Shown: piece by piece, positions 1 to 8,304 of the stretch
How the letters are laid out: each line of letters begins with the position of its first letter
Position numbering within the stretch: the first letter of the stretch is position 1
Source of the DNA: Vibrio sp. 10N.286.49.B1
GTDB taxonomy: Bacteria > Pseudomonadota > Gammaproteobacteria > Enterobacterales > Vibrionaceae
Assembly: GCF_002873335.1 (NCBI RefSeq)
Contig: NZ_MCUW01000006.1
Coordinates: 1-21,618, forward strand
Direction of reading: 5' to 3'
DNA: 21,618 nt
Program-made: the position numbers and the translations under genes
Notes under the pieces: model-generated
Told to the model about the DNA's origin: nothing
The model's input: the letters and a program-made list of their open reading frames with translations, nothing else
Databases searched by the model: none

Positions 1-24
1 CTTTAACTGATCGGCATTACTCAT
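1..24 (-). CDS. 5' end of an unidentified gene, cut by the window edge
   Basis: An ATG on the minus strand at position 24 opens a frame that runs off the left edge after eight codons (MSNADQLK). A purine-rich AAGGG about 10 nt upstream could be its ribosome binding site. It lies 41 bp downstream of the purD stop with no terminator-like hairpin between, so it may be co-transcribed with purD. Eight residues are too few to name a product. Confidence 0.45.
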
Positions 25-65
25 AATGAGCGCCCTTTTATTTGCAATAAATAAAACTAAGTCTT

Positions 66-1355
66 TTATTTTTGTTGTTCACGAGCAATCGCGCGGTAGC
101 CGATGTCGTTACGATGGAACATGCCATCCCAACTGACTTGCTTCGCGAGTTCATAAGCGCGTTGCTGTGCTTCTGATACGGTATTTCCCAGCGCGGTTGC
201 ACAGAGAACGCGACCCCCATTGGTAACCACATTGCCGTCTTTATCGGCTGTGCCCGCATGGAAGATTTTTTCACCTTCGACATCTTGGGTGGACAGTCCA
301 GAAATAACATCGCCTTTGTTGTATGCCGCTGGGTAGCCGCCGGCAGCTAAAACGATACCAATAGAAGCTCTAGGATCCCACTTAGACTCTACTTTATCGA
401 GTTTTTTGTCGATAGCAGCAAGGCATAGCTCAACCATGTCAGATTGCATACGCATCATGATTGGTTGTGTTTCTGGATCGCCGAATCGACAATTGTATTC
501 GATAACCTTTGGTGTGCCATCTGCATCGATCATCAAACCAGCATAAAGGAAACCAGTGTATGGATTGCCCTCAGCGGCCATACCGCGAACCGTCGGGTAG
601 ATAACCTCGTTCATGATGCGATCGTGGATTTCTTTGGTGACGACAGGAGCGGGAGAATAAGCGCCCATACCACCAGTATTTGGTCCAGTGTCTTTGTCAC
701 CTACGCGTTTATGGTCTTGGCTGGTGGCCATTGGCAAGACATTCTCACCATCAACCATCACGATGAAGCTGGCTTCTTCGCCATCAAGAAACTCTTCGAT
801 AACAACGCGGCTACCGGCTTCGCCAAATGCGTTACCTGCTAACATGTCTTTGATAGCATCTTCTGCTTCTTGTAGCGTCATGGCTACAATCACACCCTTA
901 CCCGCAGCAAGCCCATCTGCTTTAACGACGATAGGAGCACCTTGCTCACGAACATAAGCCAATGCTGGCTCAATCTCGGTAAAGTTAGAGTAGTAACCGG
1001 TAGGGATATCATGGCGCGCTAAAAAATCTTTTGTGAATGCTTTTGAGCCTTCAAGTTGAGCGGCGGCTTCTGTTGGACCAAAAATTGGTAGGCCAGCAGC
1101 GCGAAATGCATCTACAACACCGATAACAAGCGGAGCCTCAGGGCCAACGATCGTTAATTCAATTTTTTTGTCTTGAGCAAATGCTACTAGGCCAGCGATG
1201 TCTTCAACATCAATCGCGACGTTTTCTAGCTTTGCTTCAAGTGCTGAGCCTGCATTACCAGGGGCAACATAGACAGTGTCAACATCTTGGTTCTGTGCGA
1301 CTTTCCAACCTAGAGCGTGTTCACGACCGCCTGCACCAATAATTAATACATTCAT
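66..1355 (-). CDS. purD: Phosphoribosylamine-glycine ligase (GAR synthetase)
   Basis: PurD joins phosphoribosylamine and glycine using ATP to make GAR, the second step of purine synthesis, in the cytoplasm. The 429-residue product matches the usual family length. It opens with the N-terminal fold motif IIGAGGREHALGWK, then shows an ATP-grasp core with the glycine-rich loop DGLAAGKGV (about residues 147-155). The family signature CRFGDPETQ, near residue 290, is present. An AAAGGT ribosome binding site lies 8 nt before the ATG. The gene follows purH in the same direction, but the 200-bp gap is much wider than the few bases seen in the E. coli purHD operon. Either purD has its own promoter or the spacer is a processed or attenuating leader. 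Confidence 0.97.
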   Translation of the reverse strand: MNVLIIGAGGREHALGWKVAQNQDVDTVYVAPGNAGSALEAKLENVAIDVEDIAGLVAFAQDKKIELTIVGPEAPLVIGVVDAFRAAGLPIFGPTEAAAQLEGSKAFTKDFLARHDIPTGYYSNFTEIEPALAYVREQGAPIVVKADGLAAGKGVIVAMTLQEAEDAIKDMLAGNAFGEAGSRVVIEEFLDGEEASFIVMVDGENVLPMATSQDHKRVGDKDTGPNTGGMGAYSPAPVVTKEIHDRIMNEVIYPTVRGMAAEGNPYTGFLYAGLMIDADGTPKVIEYNCRFGDPETQPIMMRMQSDMVELCLAAIDKKLDKVESKWDPRASIGIVLAAGGYPAAYNKGDVISGLSTQDVEGEKIFHAGTADKDGNVVTNGGRVLCATALGNTVSEAQQRAYELAKQVSWDGMFHRNDIGYRAIAREQQK

Positions 1356-1459
1356 TTCATTTTACCTTTGATAGCACCACTATGTTGCTGGATAGACTCT
1401 CGCCTATTGCCCTCTGTTTTTCTTGGGATAGCAAACTAGTTTAGCTCTAAAATTAAAAT

Positions 1460-1511
1460 TTCTAATCACTCTTTAATCAGACTAACGATCTGATATGGAA
1501 AGTGATTAGAA
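1460..1511 (-). repeat. Two-tier hairpin in the purH-purD spacer
   Basis: Positions 1460-1470 and 1501-1511 are perfect 11-bp inverted repeats (TTCTAATCACT with AGTGATTAGAA). Nested inside, 1476-1481 and 1489-1494 form a second 6-bp stem (ATCAGA with TCTGAT) around a 7-nt loop. An internal loop of 5 and 6 nt separates the two tiers. In the purH-to-purD direction the outer stem is followed by an A/T-rich run (ATTTTAATTTT). This could weakly terminate transcription, or act as an RNA processing or stability element. The stem is A/T-rich, so strong termination is not expected. Confidence 0.55.
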
Positions 1512-1555
1512 CGAAAGAAAAGGCTCAAGCGCTTGGCGAGTGCCTTTATTATTTC

Positions 1556-3148
1556 TTAGTGACGGAAGTGACGCATGCCAGTAAAGATCATGGCCATGCC
1601 GTGTTCATCTGCTGCGGCAATGACTTCGTCATCGCGCATTGATCCGCCTGGTTGAATGACACATTTGATTCCAGCTTCTGCCGCTGCATCGATGCCATCA
1701 CGGAATGGGAAGAAAGCGTCAGAGGCCATCACACAACCTTCCACTTGCAACCCTTCGTCAGCCGCCTTGATACCTGCAATTTTCGCAGAATACACTCGGC
1801 TCATTTGGCCAGCGCCCACACCGATAGTCATGTCACCTTTTGAGTAAACAATCGCATTCGACTTCACGTACTTCGCTACCTTCCAGCAGAATAGTGCATC
1901 TTTCAGTTCTTCTTCTGTTGGTTGACGTTTAGAGACCACTTTTAAGTCGTCAGCCGAAACCATACCTTGGTCTCGATCTTGAACAAGTAGGCCGCCGTTG
2001 ACGCGTTTCACGTCAAAACCGGTTGTTTTCGTTGACCATTCACCACATTCAAGCAGGCGAAGGTTTTTCTTCGCTGCAATAATAGCCACGGCTTCAGCAG
2101 AAACGGATGGTGCAATAATGACTTCAACGAACTGACGCTCGGTGATAGCCGTTGCTGTCGCGGCATCCAGTTCGCGGTTGAAGGCAATGATGCCGCCAAA
2201 TGCTGATGTTGGGTCGGTTTGGAAAGCACGGTCATAGGCTTCTAAAACATCTTTACCTAGTGCCACACCACATGGGTTTGCATGTTTCACAATCACACAG
2301 GCTGGTGCGTCAAATTCTTTCACACACTCAAGAGCGGCGTCAGTGTCAGCGATGTTGTTGTATGACAGGGCTTTGCCTTGGATTTGGCGAGCGGTAGAGA
2401 CTGAAGCTTCTTCAGGATTTGCTTCAACATAGAATGCGGCAGCTTGATGGCTGTTCTCACCGTAGCGCATATCTTGCTTTTTCTCGAATTGCTGGTTGAA
2501 CGTACGAGGGAACTTAGAGGCTTCATCGCCGTCTTTGTTCTCGCCGTAACTAGGAACCATAGTACCGAAGTAGTTAGCAATCATACCGTCGTAAGACGCG
2601 GTGTGCTCGAAGGCAGAAATAGCGAGGTCAAAGCGAGTCTCAAGAGTTAGAGAAGTCTCGTTTGCGTCCATTTCTGTAATAACACGTTGGTAGTCATGTG
2701 CATTAACAACAATCGCGACGTCTTTGTGGTTTTTGGCCGCAGAGCGAACCATTGTTGGACCACCGATATCAATGTTCTCAACGGCATCAGCAAGTGTGCA
2801 GCCTTCTTTTGCAACGGTTTCTGCAAACGGATAAAGGTTAACTACAACCATATCAATTGGGTTGATACCGTGAGTCGCCATGATCTCGTCGTCTTGACCG
2901 CGACGGCCTAATACGCCACCGTGAACTTTAGGATGCAGTGTCTTAACACGGCCATCCATCATTTCAGGGAATCCCGTGTAATCAGATACTTCAGTGACAG
3001 CGATGCCTTGCTCAGCCAGTAGACGAGCAGTACCGCCAGTAGAAAGGATATCAACACCGCGTTGTGAGAGTGCTTGTGCAAACTCAACAATACCAGTTTT
3101 GTCAGATACGCTGATAAGAGCGCGGCGAATTGGACGAGCGTTATTCAT
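1556..3148 (-). CDS. purH: Bifunctional AICAR transformylase / IMP cyclohydrolase
   Basis: PurH carries out the last two steps of purine synthesis: it formylates AICAR using 10-formyltetrahydrofolate and then closes the ring to IMP. The 530-residue length is typical. An N-terminal MGS-like IMP cyclohydrolase domain (about 1-145) contains [13 protein letters not shown] and the STGGTARLL motif. A C-terminal transformylase domain contains the catalytic KHANPCG motif (Lys288-His289). The start has a GAGGAAG ribosome binding site about 9 nt upstream. The gene is divergent from zntR. Upstream are a PurR-like operator and a leader hairpin, fitting purine-repressed expression. Confidence 0.97.
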   Translation of the reverse strand: MNNARPIRRALISVSDKTGIVEFAQALSQRGVDILSTGGTARLLAEQGIAVTEVSDYTGFPEMMDGRVKTLHPKVHGGVLGRRGQDDEIMATHGINPIDMVVVNLYPFAETVAKEGCTLADAVENIDIGGPTMVRSAAKNHKDVAIVVNAHDYQRVITEMDANETSLTLETRFDLAISAFEHTASYDGMIANYFGTMVPSYGENKDGDEASKFPRTFNQQFEKKQDMRYGENSHQAAAFYVEANPEEASVSTARQIQGKALSYNNIADTDAALECVKEFDAPACVIVKHANPCGVALGKDVLEAYDRAFQTDPTSAFGGIIAFNRELDAATATAITERQFVEVIIAPSVSAEAVAIIAAKKNLRLLECGEWSTKTTGFDVKRVNGGLLVQDRDQGMVSADDLKVVSKRQPTEEELKDALFCWKVAKYVKSNAIVYSKGDMTIGVGAGQMSRVYSAKIAGIKAADEGLQVEGCVMASDAFFPFRDGIDAAAEAGIKCVIQPGGSMRDDEVIAAADEHGMAMIFTGMRHFRH

Positions 3149-3186
3149 GCTTCTGTCTTCCTCAAAATTACAGAGTTAACGTTGCA

Positions 3187-3217
3187 GTGAGTAAGCCATT
3201 TGGTTGAACTTACTCAC
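3187..3217 (-). repeat. Hairpin in the purH leader
   Basis: GTGAGTAAG at 3187-3195 and CTTACTCAC at 3209-3217 are perfect 9-bp inverted repeats around a 13-nt loop. The hairpin lies 38-69 nt upstream of the purH start, inside the predicted untranslated leader. No U-run follows on the minus strand, so it is not a classic terminator. Its function is unknown. Confidence 0.45.
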
Positions 3218-3329
3218 GGCCAAAGATGGTTGCCAAAACAGATGACTTTCCACGACCCTATGGACGGTTTATTATCTATTTAGGCAATGACCCTTGCACA
3301 AAAAAACATCAACGATGCCATTGGCGCGT

Positions 3330-3374
3330 ATTCTAACCAATCTATTACAAAAAAGCTCGCGCAATCGTTTGGCA
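3330..3374 (-). promoter_or_regulatory. Candidate purH promoter with PurR-like operator
   Basis: On the minus strand a -10-like TAGAAT lies at 3330-3335, with only a poor -35 (GAGCTT, 3353-3358). Immediately upstream, 3359-3374 matches the E. coli PurR operator consensus (ACGCAAACGTTTGCGT) at 11 of 16 positions, including the central CG and most of both half-sites. Its place just upstream of purH fits hypoxanthine/guanine-dependent repression by PurR, as is known for E. coli purHD. A start near 3323 would give a leader of about 175 nt. The match was made by eye. Confidence 0.4.
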
Positions 3375-3442
3375 TCGCATAAAAAGTACATAAAAAAGCT
3401 TTTTACATCCATTTTGTAATGAAGAGGTTAATTCAAACGGTT

Positions 3443-3859
3443 ATGTTTCAGATAGGTGAGTTAGCAAAACGCTGCAAAGTCACAGCGGATACGTTGCGTT
3501 TTTATGAAAAGAATGGCTTGTTTCAACCCGCAGGGCGAAGTGGTTCTGGCTACCGACTGTATAGCGAAGAAAGTCAGGCACAGGTCACATTTATTCTCAA
3601 GGCTAAAGCGCTTGGGCTTAGTCTCGATGAGATTAAAGAGTTGTTGGGTATCAAGCTAGAAGCGACTGAGCATAGCTGCTCGGAGGTCAAGTCGATTACG
3701 TCGGCCAAACTTAAGGTTATTGACGACAAAATCGCGGAGTTAACTCGAATCAGAAATGCGTTGAAAAGGATTAATGATGCTTGTTGTGGAACTGGGCATG
3801 ATGCCAGTCACTGCTCGATACTCGCGGCACTAGAATCAGGGGCGGATGATCGCCCTTGA
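3443..3859 (+). CDS. zntR: Zinc-responsive MerR-family regulator ZntR
   Basis: ZntR binds excess Zn(II) and activates a zinc exporter gene by untwisting its promoter. From this start the protein has 138 residues, close to the usual length. It begins MFQIGELAKR, the canonical start of the MerR helix-turn-helix (about 1-70), followed by a dimerisation coiled coil (about 80-112). The zinc ligands known from E. coli ZntR are all present at matching positions: Cys79, Cys114, Cys115, His119 and Cys124. An in-frame ATG at 3419 would add eight residues but has no ribosome binding site and is unlike the family. No zntA exporter gene is in the window. The last codons and the stop form half of a long hairpin. 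Confidence 0.9.
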   Translation: MFQIGELAKRCKVTADTLRFYEKNGLFQPAGRSGSGYRLYSEESQAQVTFILKAKALGLSLDEIKELLGIKLEATEHSCSEVKSITSAKLKVIDDKIAELTRIRNALKRINDACCGTGHDASHCSILAALESGADDRP

Positions 3860-3867
3860 TTCTAGTG
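3828..3867. repeat. 17-bp hairpin over the zntR stop, at a convergent junction
   Basis: Positions 3828-3844 pair with 3851-3867 in a 17-bp stem (one G·T pair in RNA read from the plus strand) around the 6-nt loop GATGAT. The stem includes the last zntR codons and its TGA (3857-3859), and ends 15 bp before the end of the convergent chemoreceptor gene. Neither strand has a U-run after the stem, so it is not a standard intrinsic terminator. It may still block readthrough in both directions or protect mRNA 3' ends. Confidence 0.6.
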
Positions 3868-3881
3868 TGATATGTTTACGA

Positions 3882-5525
3882 TCAAGATACCTTAAATGCA
3901 CCTACGCCGTTAGTGAGGGTTTGCCCATCTTCTAATAGGCGTTCGCTAGCTTCAGCTAATGCTGTCGCTTCGAGTGCAGACTGGCTACCGTGATCAGCAA
4001 TCTGTGTCAGATTTTGACTGATTTCATCGGTGGCAAGGGTTTGTTGTGAGCTGGCTTCGGCAATTTGCTGGTTTAATGAAAGGATCGAGTTAACCTGATC
4101 GTCGATCTCTGTCAGGGCGTTTTTAGCATTGGCTGCTTGCTCTAATGTCGCTTGTGATTGTTGTTGTGTTTGTGCCATGGATTGGCTTACTTCAGAGGCT
4201 TGAGATTGCAGCTTTTGAATAATTTGTTCAATCTCATCTGTACTAGATTGGGTCCGAGTGGCTAACGTTCGGACCTCATCGGCCACGACCGCAAATCCAC
4301 GCCCTTGCTCGCCTGCTCTGGCCGCTTCGATGGCAGCGTTTAGTGCCAAGAGGTTCGTTTGCTCCGCCACGCCTCTGATGACCTCCAATACCGAACCAAC
4401 CTCTTGGGTATCATTGGCCAGCATTTGAATATTTGAATCCGTTTCTGTAAGACGAATCGACAACGACTGCATATAGCTCGACGCCAACTCAATGACTTCT
4501 GTGCCGTGCCTTCCTTGTTCGCTGGCTTGTTTTGCTGCATTCGCGGCATGTTGAGCTGAATTCGCAACTTCTTGATTACTGGCGTGCAGCTCATTCATCG
4601 CTGATGCGACGGTATCGACGGCTTGCTGCTGCTGTTGAGATTTACTGGCACTACCCTGAGCTACCTTATTTAATGATACGGCTGCCTCGGTAATATTTTC
4701 AGTCACGGGTTTAATATCGTTAATGATAAGCCCTAGCTTAGTAGTGAAGCGGTTGAATGCTGCCGCAATCTGGCTGAGTTCGTCGCTGCCTTTTTCTGGC
4801 AGTTGACGGGTTAGGTCGCCATCACCGCTGGCGATGTCGTTGAGTGCGTTGAGTGTTTCTTGGCAAGGCGTTACGATGCTGCGGCTGAGCCAAGTCGCAA
4901 AGGCAAGCATAAAGATGACAGCAACCCCAACGGAGATCATAACTCTTTTCACCTCTCCCCAGACCAAGGCTTGAATATCATCAACATACACCCCGGTACC
5001 CACGATCCAACCCCAAGGACTAAAAGTCTTGATGTAGGAGATTTTTTCTACTGGTGCATCGGCGCCAGGTTTTGGCCACATATAATTGACGAGCCCTTCT
5101 TGCTGGCTTTTTGCGACCTGAACGATATCCATGAACAAGCGCTTACCATTTGGATCAGCGACTTGGCTGAGATTTTGTCCGACGAGTGCCGGTTTTAATG
5201 GGTGCATGACCATCGTCGGCGTCATATCGTTGATCCAGAAATAATCCCCATGGTCATAACGAAGCGTCTTAATCGCTTCAATTGCGGATAATTGAGCGTC
5301 ACTTTGAGATAGTTGACCGGATTGTTGCTGCTCGTAATAGTGATTGATGAGCGTGTGTGCGCTTTCAACTAAGTGACGGGTCTTCGTTTGTTTTGCTTCG
5401 GTCAATGACTTGTCATAATCGACAAGCGATAATACGAGCGGAATAAGCAACGCAACTGAAACAACAAGGATCAGTAGATACAATCGATTCTGAATAGACG
5501 TGTGGCGCAAAAACTGGGTATTCAT
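3882..5525 (-). CDS. Methyl-accepting chemotaxis protein with single Cache sensor domain
   Basis: This is a membrane chemoreceptor that would control CheA kinase through CheW. It is 547 residues long. Membrane segments lie at about 15-35 and 193-214. The periplasmic part between them looks like a single Cache 2 (sCache_2) domain, with [11 protein letters not shown] near 90-100 and [10 protein letters not shown] near 171-180. A HAMP linker (about 215-265) and a signalling domain follow. The conserved hairpin tip is near residues 375-420 ([20 protein letters not shown] then [12 protein letters not shown]). The protein ends in FKVS, with no NWETF-type tether for CheR/CheB. The ligand cannot be told from sequence; such Cache domains often bind small organic acids. 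A strong AAAGGAG ribosome binding site at 5534-5540 supports the start. Confidence 0.92.
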   Translation of the reverse strand: MNTQFLRHTSIQNRLYLLILVVSVALLIPLVLSLVDYDKSLTEAKQTKTRHLVESAHTLINHYYEQQQSGQLSQSDAQLSAIEAIKTLRYDHGDYFWINDMTPTMVMHPLKPALVGQNLSQVADPNGKRLFMDIVQVAKSQQEGLVNYMWPKPGADAPVEKISYIKTFSPWGWIVGTGVYVDDIQALVWGEVKRVMISVGVAVIFMLAFATWLSRSIVTPCQETLNALNDIASGDGDLTRQLPEKGSDELSQIAAAFNRFTTKLGLIINDIKPVTENITEAAVSLNKVAQGSASKSQQQQQAVDTVASAMNELHASNQEVANSAQHAANAAKQASEQGRHGTEVIELASSYMQSLSIRLTETDSNIQMLANDTQEVGSVLEVIRGVAEQTNLLALNAAIEAARAGEQGRGFAVVADEVRTLATRTQSSTDEIEQIIQKLQSQASEVSQSMAQTQQQSQATLEQAANAKNALTEIDDQVNSILSLNQQIAEASSQQTLATDEISQNLTQIADHGSQSALEATALAEASERLLEDGQTLTNGVGAFKVS

Positions 5526-5762
5526 TCTAAGAACTCCTTTTTCTTAAAGTGAACACATTACCAATGAAAAAACATTGGAATGCTGACTTTTAAGTAATCA
5601 TGAACTAGGCAGTCTGACTGGTATTTATCATTATTATGAATGTACCTTACGGCATTCGCTTTGCGCAGGCTATCCCCGAGTAGCTGAAGATTTGAGCTAG
5701 CTTCAACTTTGTGCTGTGGCACGCAGTGGTAGGAGGAGAGGAAGTATTCAAGTGGTTGAGCA
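5526..5762. other. Gene-free spacer upstream of the chemoreceptor
   Basis: The spacer between the fis terminator and the chemoreceptor start has no convincing coding region. It holds the AAAGGAG ribosome binding site (5534-5540) and a short leader hairpin (CCAATG 5561-5566 with CATTGG 5573-5578, loop of six A in the plus strand). A/T-rich stretches around 5585-5640 could carry a promoter. I looked for the flagellar sigma-28 motif (TAAA, then GCCGATAA) on the minus strand and saw only a weak GCCGTAAG near 5645 with no proper -35. Confidence 0.4.
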
Positions 5763-5800
5763 TAAAAATAAAAAAGCCACGTTCCGAAGGAAGGTGGCTT
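5762..5800 (-). terminator. Intrinsic terminator of dusB-fis
   Basis: On the minus strand a stem forms from GTGGC 5794-5798 with GCCAC 5776-5780, plus GGAA 5789-5792 with TTCC 5782-5785. There is one mismatch between the two parts and a 3-nt loop. A T-rich tract (TTTTTTATTTTT) follows directly. The stem begins 28 nt downstream of the fis stop. Confidence 0.9.
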
Positions 5801-5827
5801 TGGTGTTCAGCTAGTTACGAGAACCTA

Positions 5828-6124
5828 TTAGTTCATGCCGTATTTTTTTAATTTCTTGCGAAGCGTACCACGGTTGATACCCATCATGGTTGCTGCGCGA
5901 GTTTGGTTTCCGCGTGTGTATTGCATGATGGTGTCTAGTAGTGGTTGTTCAACTTCTGCCAGCACTAGTTCATACAACTCAGTGACGTCTTGACCATTTA
6001 ATTGAGCAAGGTAGTTCTTTAGAGACGCTTTGACAGAGTCACGTAGTGGCTTCTGAGTGATTTGGTCTTGAGATGTTACTGTCGTAACTGTCAATGGTTC
6101 TGAAGTCAAATTCTGTTCGAACAT
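5828..6124 (-). CDS. fis: Nucleoid protein and global regulator Fis
   Basis: Fis is a small dimeric DNA-bending protein that activates rRNA and tRNA promoters and helps shape the nucleoid. It is abundant in early exponential growth. The 98-residue length is the family standard. The C-terminal helix-turn-helix (about 62-98), including [20 protein letters not shown], is essentially the invariant Fis sequence. The N-terminal part contains the dimer core and the flexible arm region. The gene starts 24 nt after the dusB stop, giving the dusB-fis operon conserved in gammaproteobacteria, and it ends in a strong terminator. Confidence 0.98.
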   Translation of the reverse strand: MFEQNLTSEPLTVTTVTSQDQITQKPLRDSVKASLKNYLAQLNGQDVTELYELVLAEVEQPLLDTIMQYTRGNQTRAATMMGINRGTLRKKLKKYGMN

Positions 6125-6147
6125 AATCGGTTTAGCTCTTCTCGTAA

Positions 6148-7116
6148 TTATGATGCAACGTTTTTAAAATAGCCTTTTAATGAATCGATCTGTTCGTTAG
6201 CAGCATCAATAGCATTAAAGGCACGACGAAATTCACTGGCTTGTGCATGTTCTTTTAAATACCAGCCAACATGCTTGCGCGCGATACGTGGACCTAAAAA
6301 CTCCCCATAAAACTCATGGAGGGCGTGAACATGGCCAAGCAAAATACTCTCAACATCCGCATCTGGACGCTCAGGCATCAGTGTGCCGTTTTCCAAGTAA
6401 TGTTGGATTTCCTCGAAAATCCATGGCCGTCCTTGGGCCGGACGTCCAATCATCAAAGCGTCAGCGCCAGTATAATCCAAAACAAATTTGGCCTTTTCTG
6501 GGGTGTCTATATCACCGTTAGCAATAACGGGAATAGAGACGGCTTTTTTTACCGCTTTGATGCTGTCGTATTCTGCTTCACCTTTATACATGCAAGCTTT
6601 ACTTCGACCATGAAGGGCGAGTGCTTGTATGCCACAATCTTCGGCAAGCCTTGCAATTTGGACGCAGTTTTTATTATCTGTGTCCCAGCCTGTTCGGGTT
6701 TTTAGTGTCACAGGGACATCTACTGCATCAACAACCGCACGCAGAATATCTTCAATAATATCTGGGTGCTTAAGCAGCGCAGAGCCCGCAAGCTTTTTAT
6801 TTACTTTCTTTGCAGGACACCCCATGTTGATGTCGATGATTTGTGCACCGTTCTCAACACTGAATTGTGCCGCATCAGCCATAAGCTGTGCATCGGCACC
6901 TGCAATTTGCACAGAGCGAATACCGGATTCACCCTCGTGCACCATGCGTTGCTGTGACTTAGCTGTTTTCCATAGCTTAGGATTAGAGGACATCATTTCA
7001 CTGACCGCCATTCCTGCACCGTAACGAAGGCACAACTCACGAAATGGTCTATCTGTCACTCCAGCCATAGGGGCGACGATAAGATTGTTCTTAAGTTGGT
7101 ATTTTCCGATTTTCAA
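6148..7116 (-). CDS. dusB: tRNA-dihydrouridine synthase B, TTG start
   Basis: DusB is an FMN enzyme that reduces uridine to dihydrouridine in the D-loop of tRNA using NADPH. The product has 322 residues, the usual length. It begins [20 protein letters not shown], as in known DusB proteins. The catalytic Cys100 lies in [11 protein letters not shown], and NGDID and [11 protein letters not shown] mark the rest of the TIM barrel. Homology to the family N-terminus places the start on a TTG codon at 7116. No good ribosome binding site precedes it, which suggests weak translation of a gene that leads the highly expressed fis. Confidence 0.95.
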   Translation of the reverse strand: MKIGKYQLKNNLIVAPMAGVTDRPFRELCLRYGAGMAVSEMMSSNPKLWKTAKSQQRMVHEGESGIRSVQIAGADAQLMADAAQFSVENGAQIIDINMGCPAKKVNKKLAGSALLKHPDIIEDILRAVVDAVDVPVTLKTRTGWDTDNKNCVQIARLAEDCGIQALALHGRSKACMYKGEAEYDSIKAVKKAVSIPVIANGDIDTPEKAKFVLDYTGADALMIGRPAQGRPWIFEEIQHYLENGTLMPERPDADVESILLGHVHALHEFYGEFLGPRIARKHVGWYLKEHAQASEFRRAFNAIDAANEQIDSLKGYFKNVAS

Positions 7117-7143
7117 AACAGCGCCACAGGTTTACACAAGCAA

Positions 7144-7180
7144 GGGCGCGCATTTTACGCATTTTTTCGATGCGTGAAAA
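7144..7180 (-). promoter_or_regulatory. Candidate dusB-fis promoter with GC-rich discriminator
   Basis: On the minus strand a -35 TTTTCA (7175-7180) and a -10 TAAAAT (7152-7157) are separated by exactly 17 bp. The -10 is followed by GCGCGCCC (7144-7151). In E. coli the fis promoter likewise has a poor -35 and a GC-rich discriminator, which makes it sensitive to ppGpp and DnaK suppressor protein DksA. A start near 7145 gives a leader of about 30 nt to the TTG of dusB. Confidence 0.6.
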
Positions 7181-7266
7181 GACTAATATTTGAGCATTTA
7201 CAATTTGTTTCTGCAAAATGCCTGATTTTCAGCCTTTTAGTGGCGAAAGTAATCTGAATTTGAATG

Positions 7267-7304
7267 GAGAAGTCGTCATCATTGAGTGGATTTATCGACT
7301 TCTC
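7267..7304. repeat. Inverted repeat downstream of prmA
   Basis: GAGAAGTCG (7267-7275) and CGACTTCTC (7296-7304) are perfect 9-bp inverted repeats around a 20-nt loop, 13 nt beyond the prmA stop. No T-run follows on the minus strand, so termination of prmA here is possible but not supported by the usual signal. Confidence 0.4.
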
Positions 7305-7316
7305 ATTTACTTATTG

Positions 7317-8198
7317 CTATTTAGTGGCGGAAATACGGCACCATTCTTTGAGTTCAACAATCGGATCTACGCTCATGTCATCACGATAGTAGTTCGCTAC
7401 ATCTTCGGCTTGGGTATCGAGAACCCCCGACATCGCTAATTTGCCGTTTTCTTTAATGAGCGATTTAATGACACCAGATAAGTCACGAAGTGGACCAGCC
7501 AAAATATTGGCAACGACGACGTCTGCAAGTAGGTGCTCAGGCTGATCTTGCGGTAGGAAAAGCTCAAGTTGATCAGCAACACCATTGCGCTGGGCATTGT
7601 CTTTTGAGGCGACAAGTGCTTGAGGGTCGATATCGATACCGATGACTTTTTCCGCACCAAGCTTAATCGCTGCAATCGCAAGGATGCCCGAACCACAGCC
7701 GAAATCGATGACGGTTTTACCGGCAAGATCGAGTGACTCAAGCCACTCTAAGCACAGTGCAGTCGTAGGGTGAGTACCGGTACCAAAAGCCAGACCAGGA
7801 TCAAGCATCACATTGATTGCGTCAGGCTCTGGGACGTCTCGCCAACTTGGGCAGATCCACAGCCTTTTACCAAACTGCATTGGGTGGAAGTTATCCATCC
7901 ACTCACGTTCCCAGTCCTTGTCTTCGAGTTGCTCAACCTTGTGTGCGAAGTTAGCGGCTAACATGTTACTTGCCGTGATTTGTGCAAGCACGAGCTTGGT
8001 GTCTGTCTCTGCATCATAGAGAGCGACAATATCGGTATCACCCCAAAGACGAGTCTCACCCGGTAGGGGTTCGAAAACCGGAGTATCATGGGCATCTAAG
8101 AAAGTGACAGAGAGTGCACCTGTCTCCTCCATTAACATATCACCGATAAGTTCAGCGTTGTCATTTGTGGCGTTGAGTTTGATTTGAATCCAAGGCAT
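7317..8198 (-). CDS. prmA: Ribosomal protein L11 methyltransferase
   Basis: PrmA trimethylates ribosomal protein L11 using S-adenosylmethionine. From the chosen ATG the product has 293 residues, as usual, and begins [10 protein letters not shown] like its homologues. An N-terminal substrate-recognition domain (about 1-60) leads to the methyltransferase fold: [15 protein letters not shown] (132-146), SAM motif [13 protein letters not shown] (163-174), GIDIDPQA, and the NILAGPL motif. An in-frame ATG at 8246 would add 16 residues. It is unlike the family and lies upstream of the likely -10 element. The gene sits between the acc terminator and dusB, an order common in gammaproteobacteria. Confidence 0.95.
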   Translation of the reverse strand: MPWIQIKLNATNDNAELIGDMLMEETGALSVTFLDAHDTPVFEPLPGETRLWGDTDIVALYDAETDTKLVLAQITASNMLAANFAHKVEQLEDKDWEREWMDNFHPMQFGKRLWICPSWRDVPEPDAINVMLDPGLAFGTGTHPTTALCLEWLESLDLAGKTVIDFGCGSGILAIAAIKLGAEKVIGIDIDPQALVASKDNAQRNGVADQLELFLPQDQPEHLLADVVVANILAGPLRDLSGVIKSLIKENGKLAMSGVLDTQAEDVANYYRDDMSVDPIVELKEWCRISATK

Positions 8199-8230
8199 GA
8201 GTCGGGTCCGTGCTGAGTAATTTTGCGCAG

Positions 8231-8239
8231 AGTGTAGCA
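8231..8239 (-). promoter_or_regulatory. Candidate extended -10 promoter for prmA
   Basis: On the minus strand TGCTACACT (8231-8239) reads as an extended -10 (TGn followed by TACACT). It lies downstream of the acc operon terminator and 32 nt before the chosen prmA start. No convincing -35 is visible. A start near 8224 would rule out the longer in-frame prmA start. Confidence 0.35.
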
Positions 8240-8257
8240 GATTCACGAAAATAGAGC

Positions 8258-8284
8258 ATAAAAAAAGCCCACATGAGTGGGCTT
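8258..8284 (-). terminator. Intrinsic terminator of aroQ-accB-accC
   Basis: On the minus strand an 8-bp stem (AAGCCCAC with GTGGGCTT) and a 4-nt loop are followed by a run of T (7 nt, partly shared with the stem). It begins 20 nt after the accC stop and separates the acc operon from prmA. Confidence 0.9.
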
Positions 8285-8304
8285 AGTCATTTTGGAATAC
8301 GGGT

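Noticed and set aside
21..32. Shared 12-mer around the start codons of the partial gene at the left edge and accC (9645-9656)
   Set aside because: GCGCTCATTATG occurs before both genes, but 12 bases in start regions with similar constraints may be chance, and no longer similarity flanks it.
444..842. A 132-codon open frame on the plus strand inside purD
   Set aside because: It lies antisense to a clear full-length purD, has no ribosome binding site or recognisable domain, and is the kind of open frame expected opposite a real gene.
3419..3442. Longer zntR start adding eight residues
   Set aside because: No ribosome binding site precedes it, and the family begins at MFQIGELAKR. Numbering from 3443 also places all zinc ligands at the known positions.
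4860..5198. A 112-codon plus-strand frame opposite the chemoreceptor gene
   Set aside because: Antisense to a confident gene, no signal, motif or ribosome binding site.
5640..5720. Flagellar-type promoter or small RNA gene upstream of the chemoreceptor
   Set aside because: The only sigma-28-like element lacks a -35, and the small GTGC/GCAC hairpin near 5711-5722 has no terminator tail or promoter to support an RNA gene.
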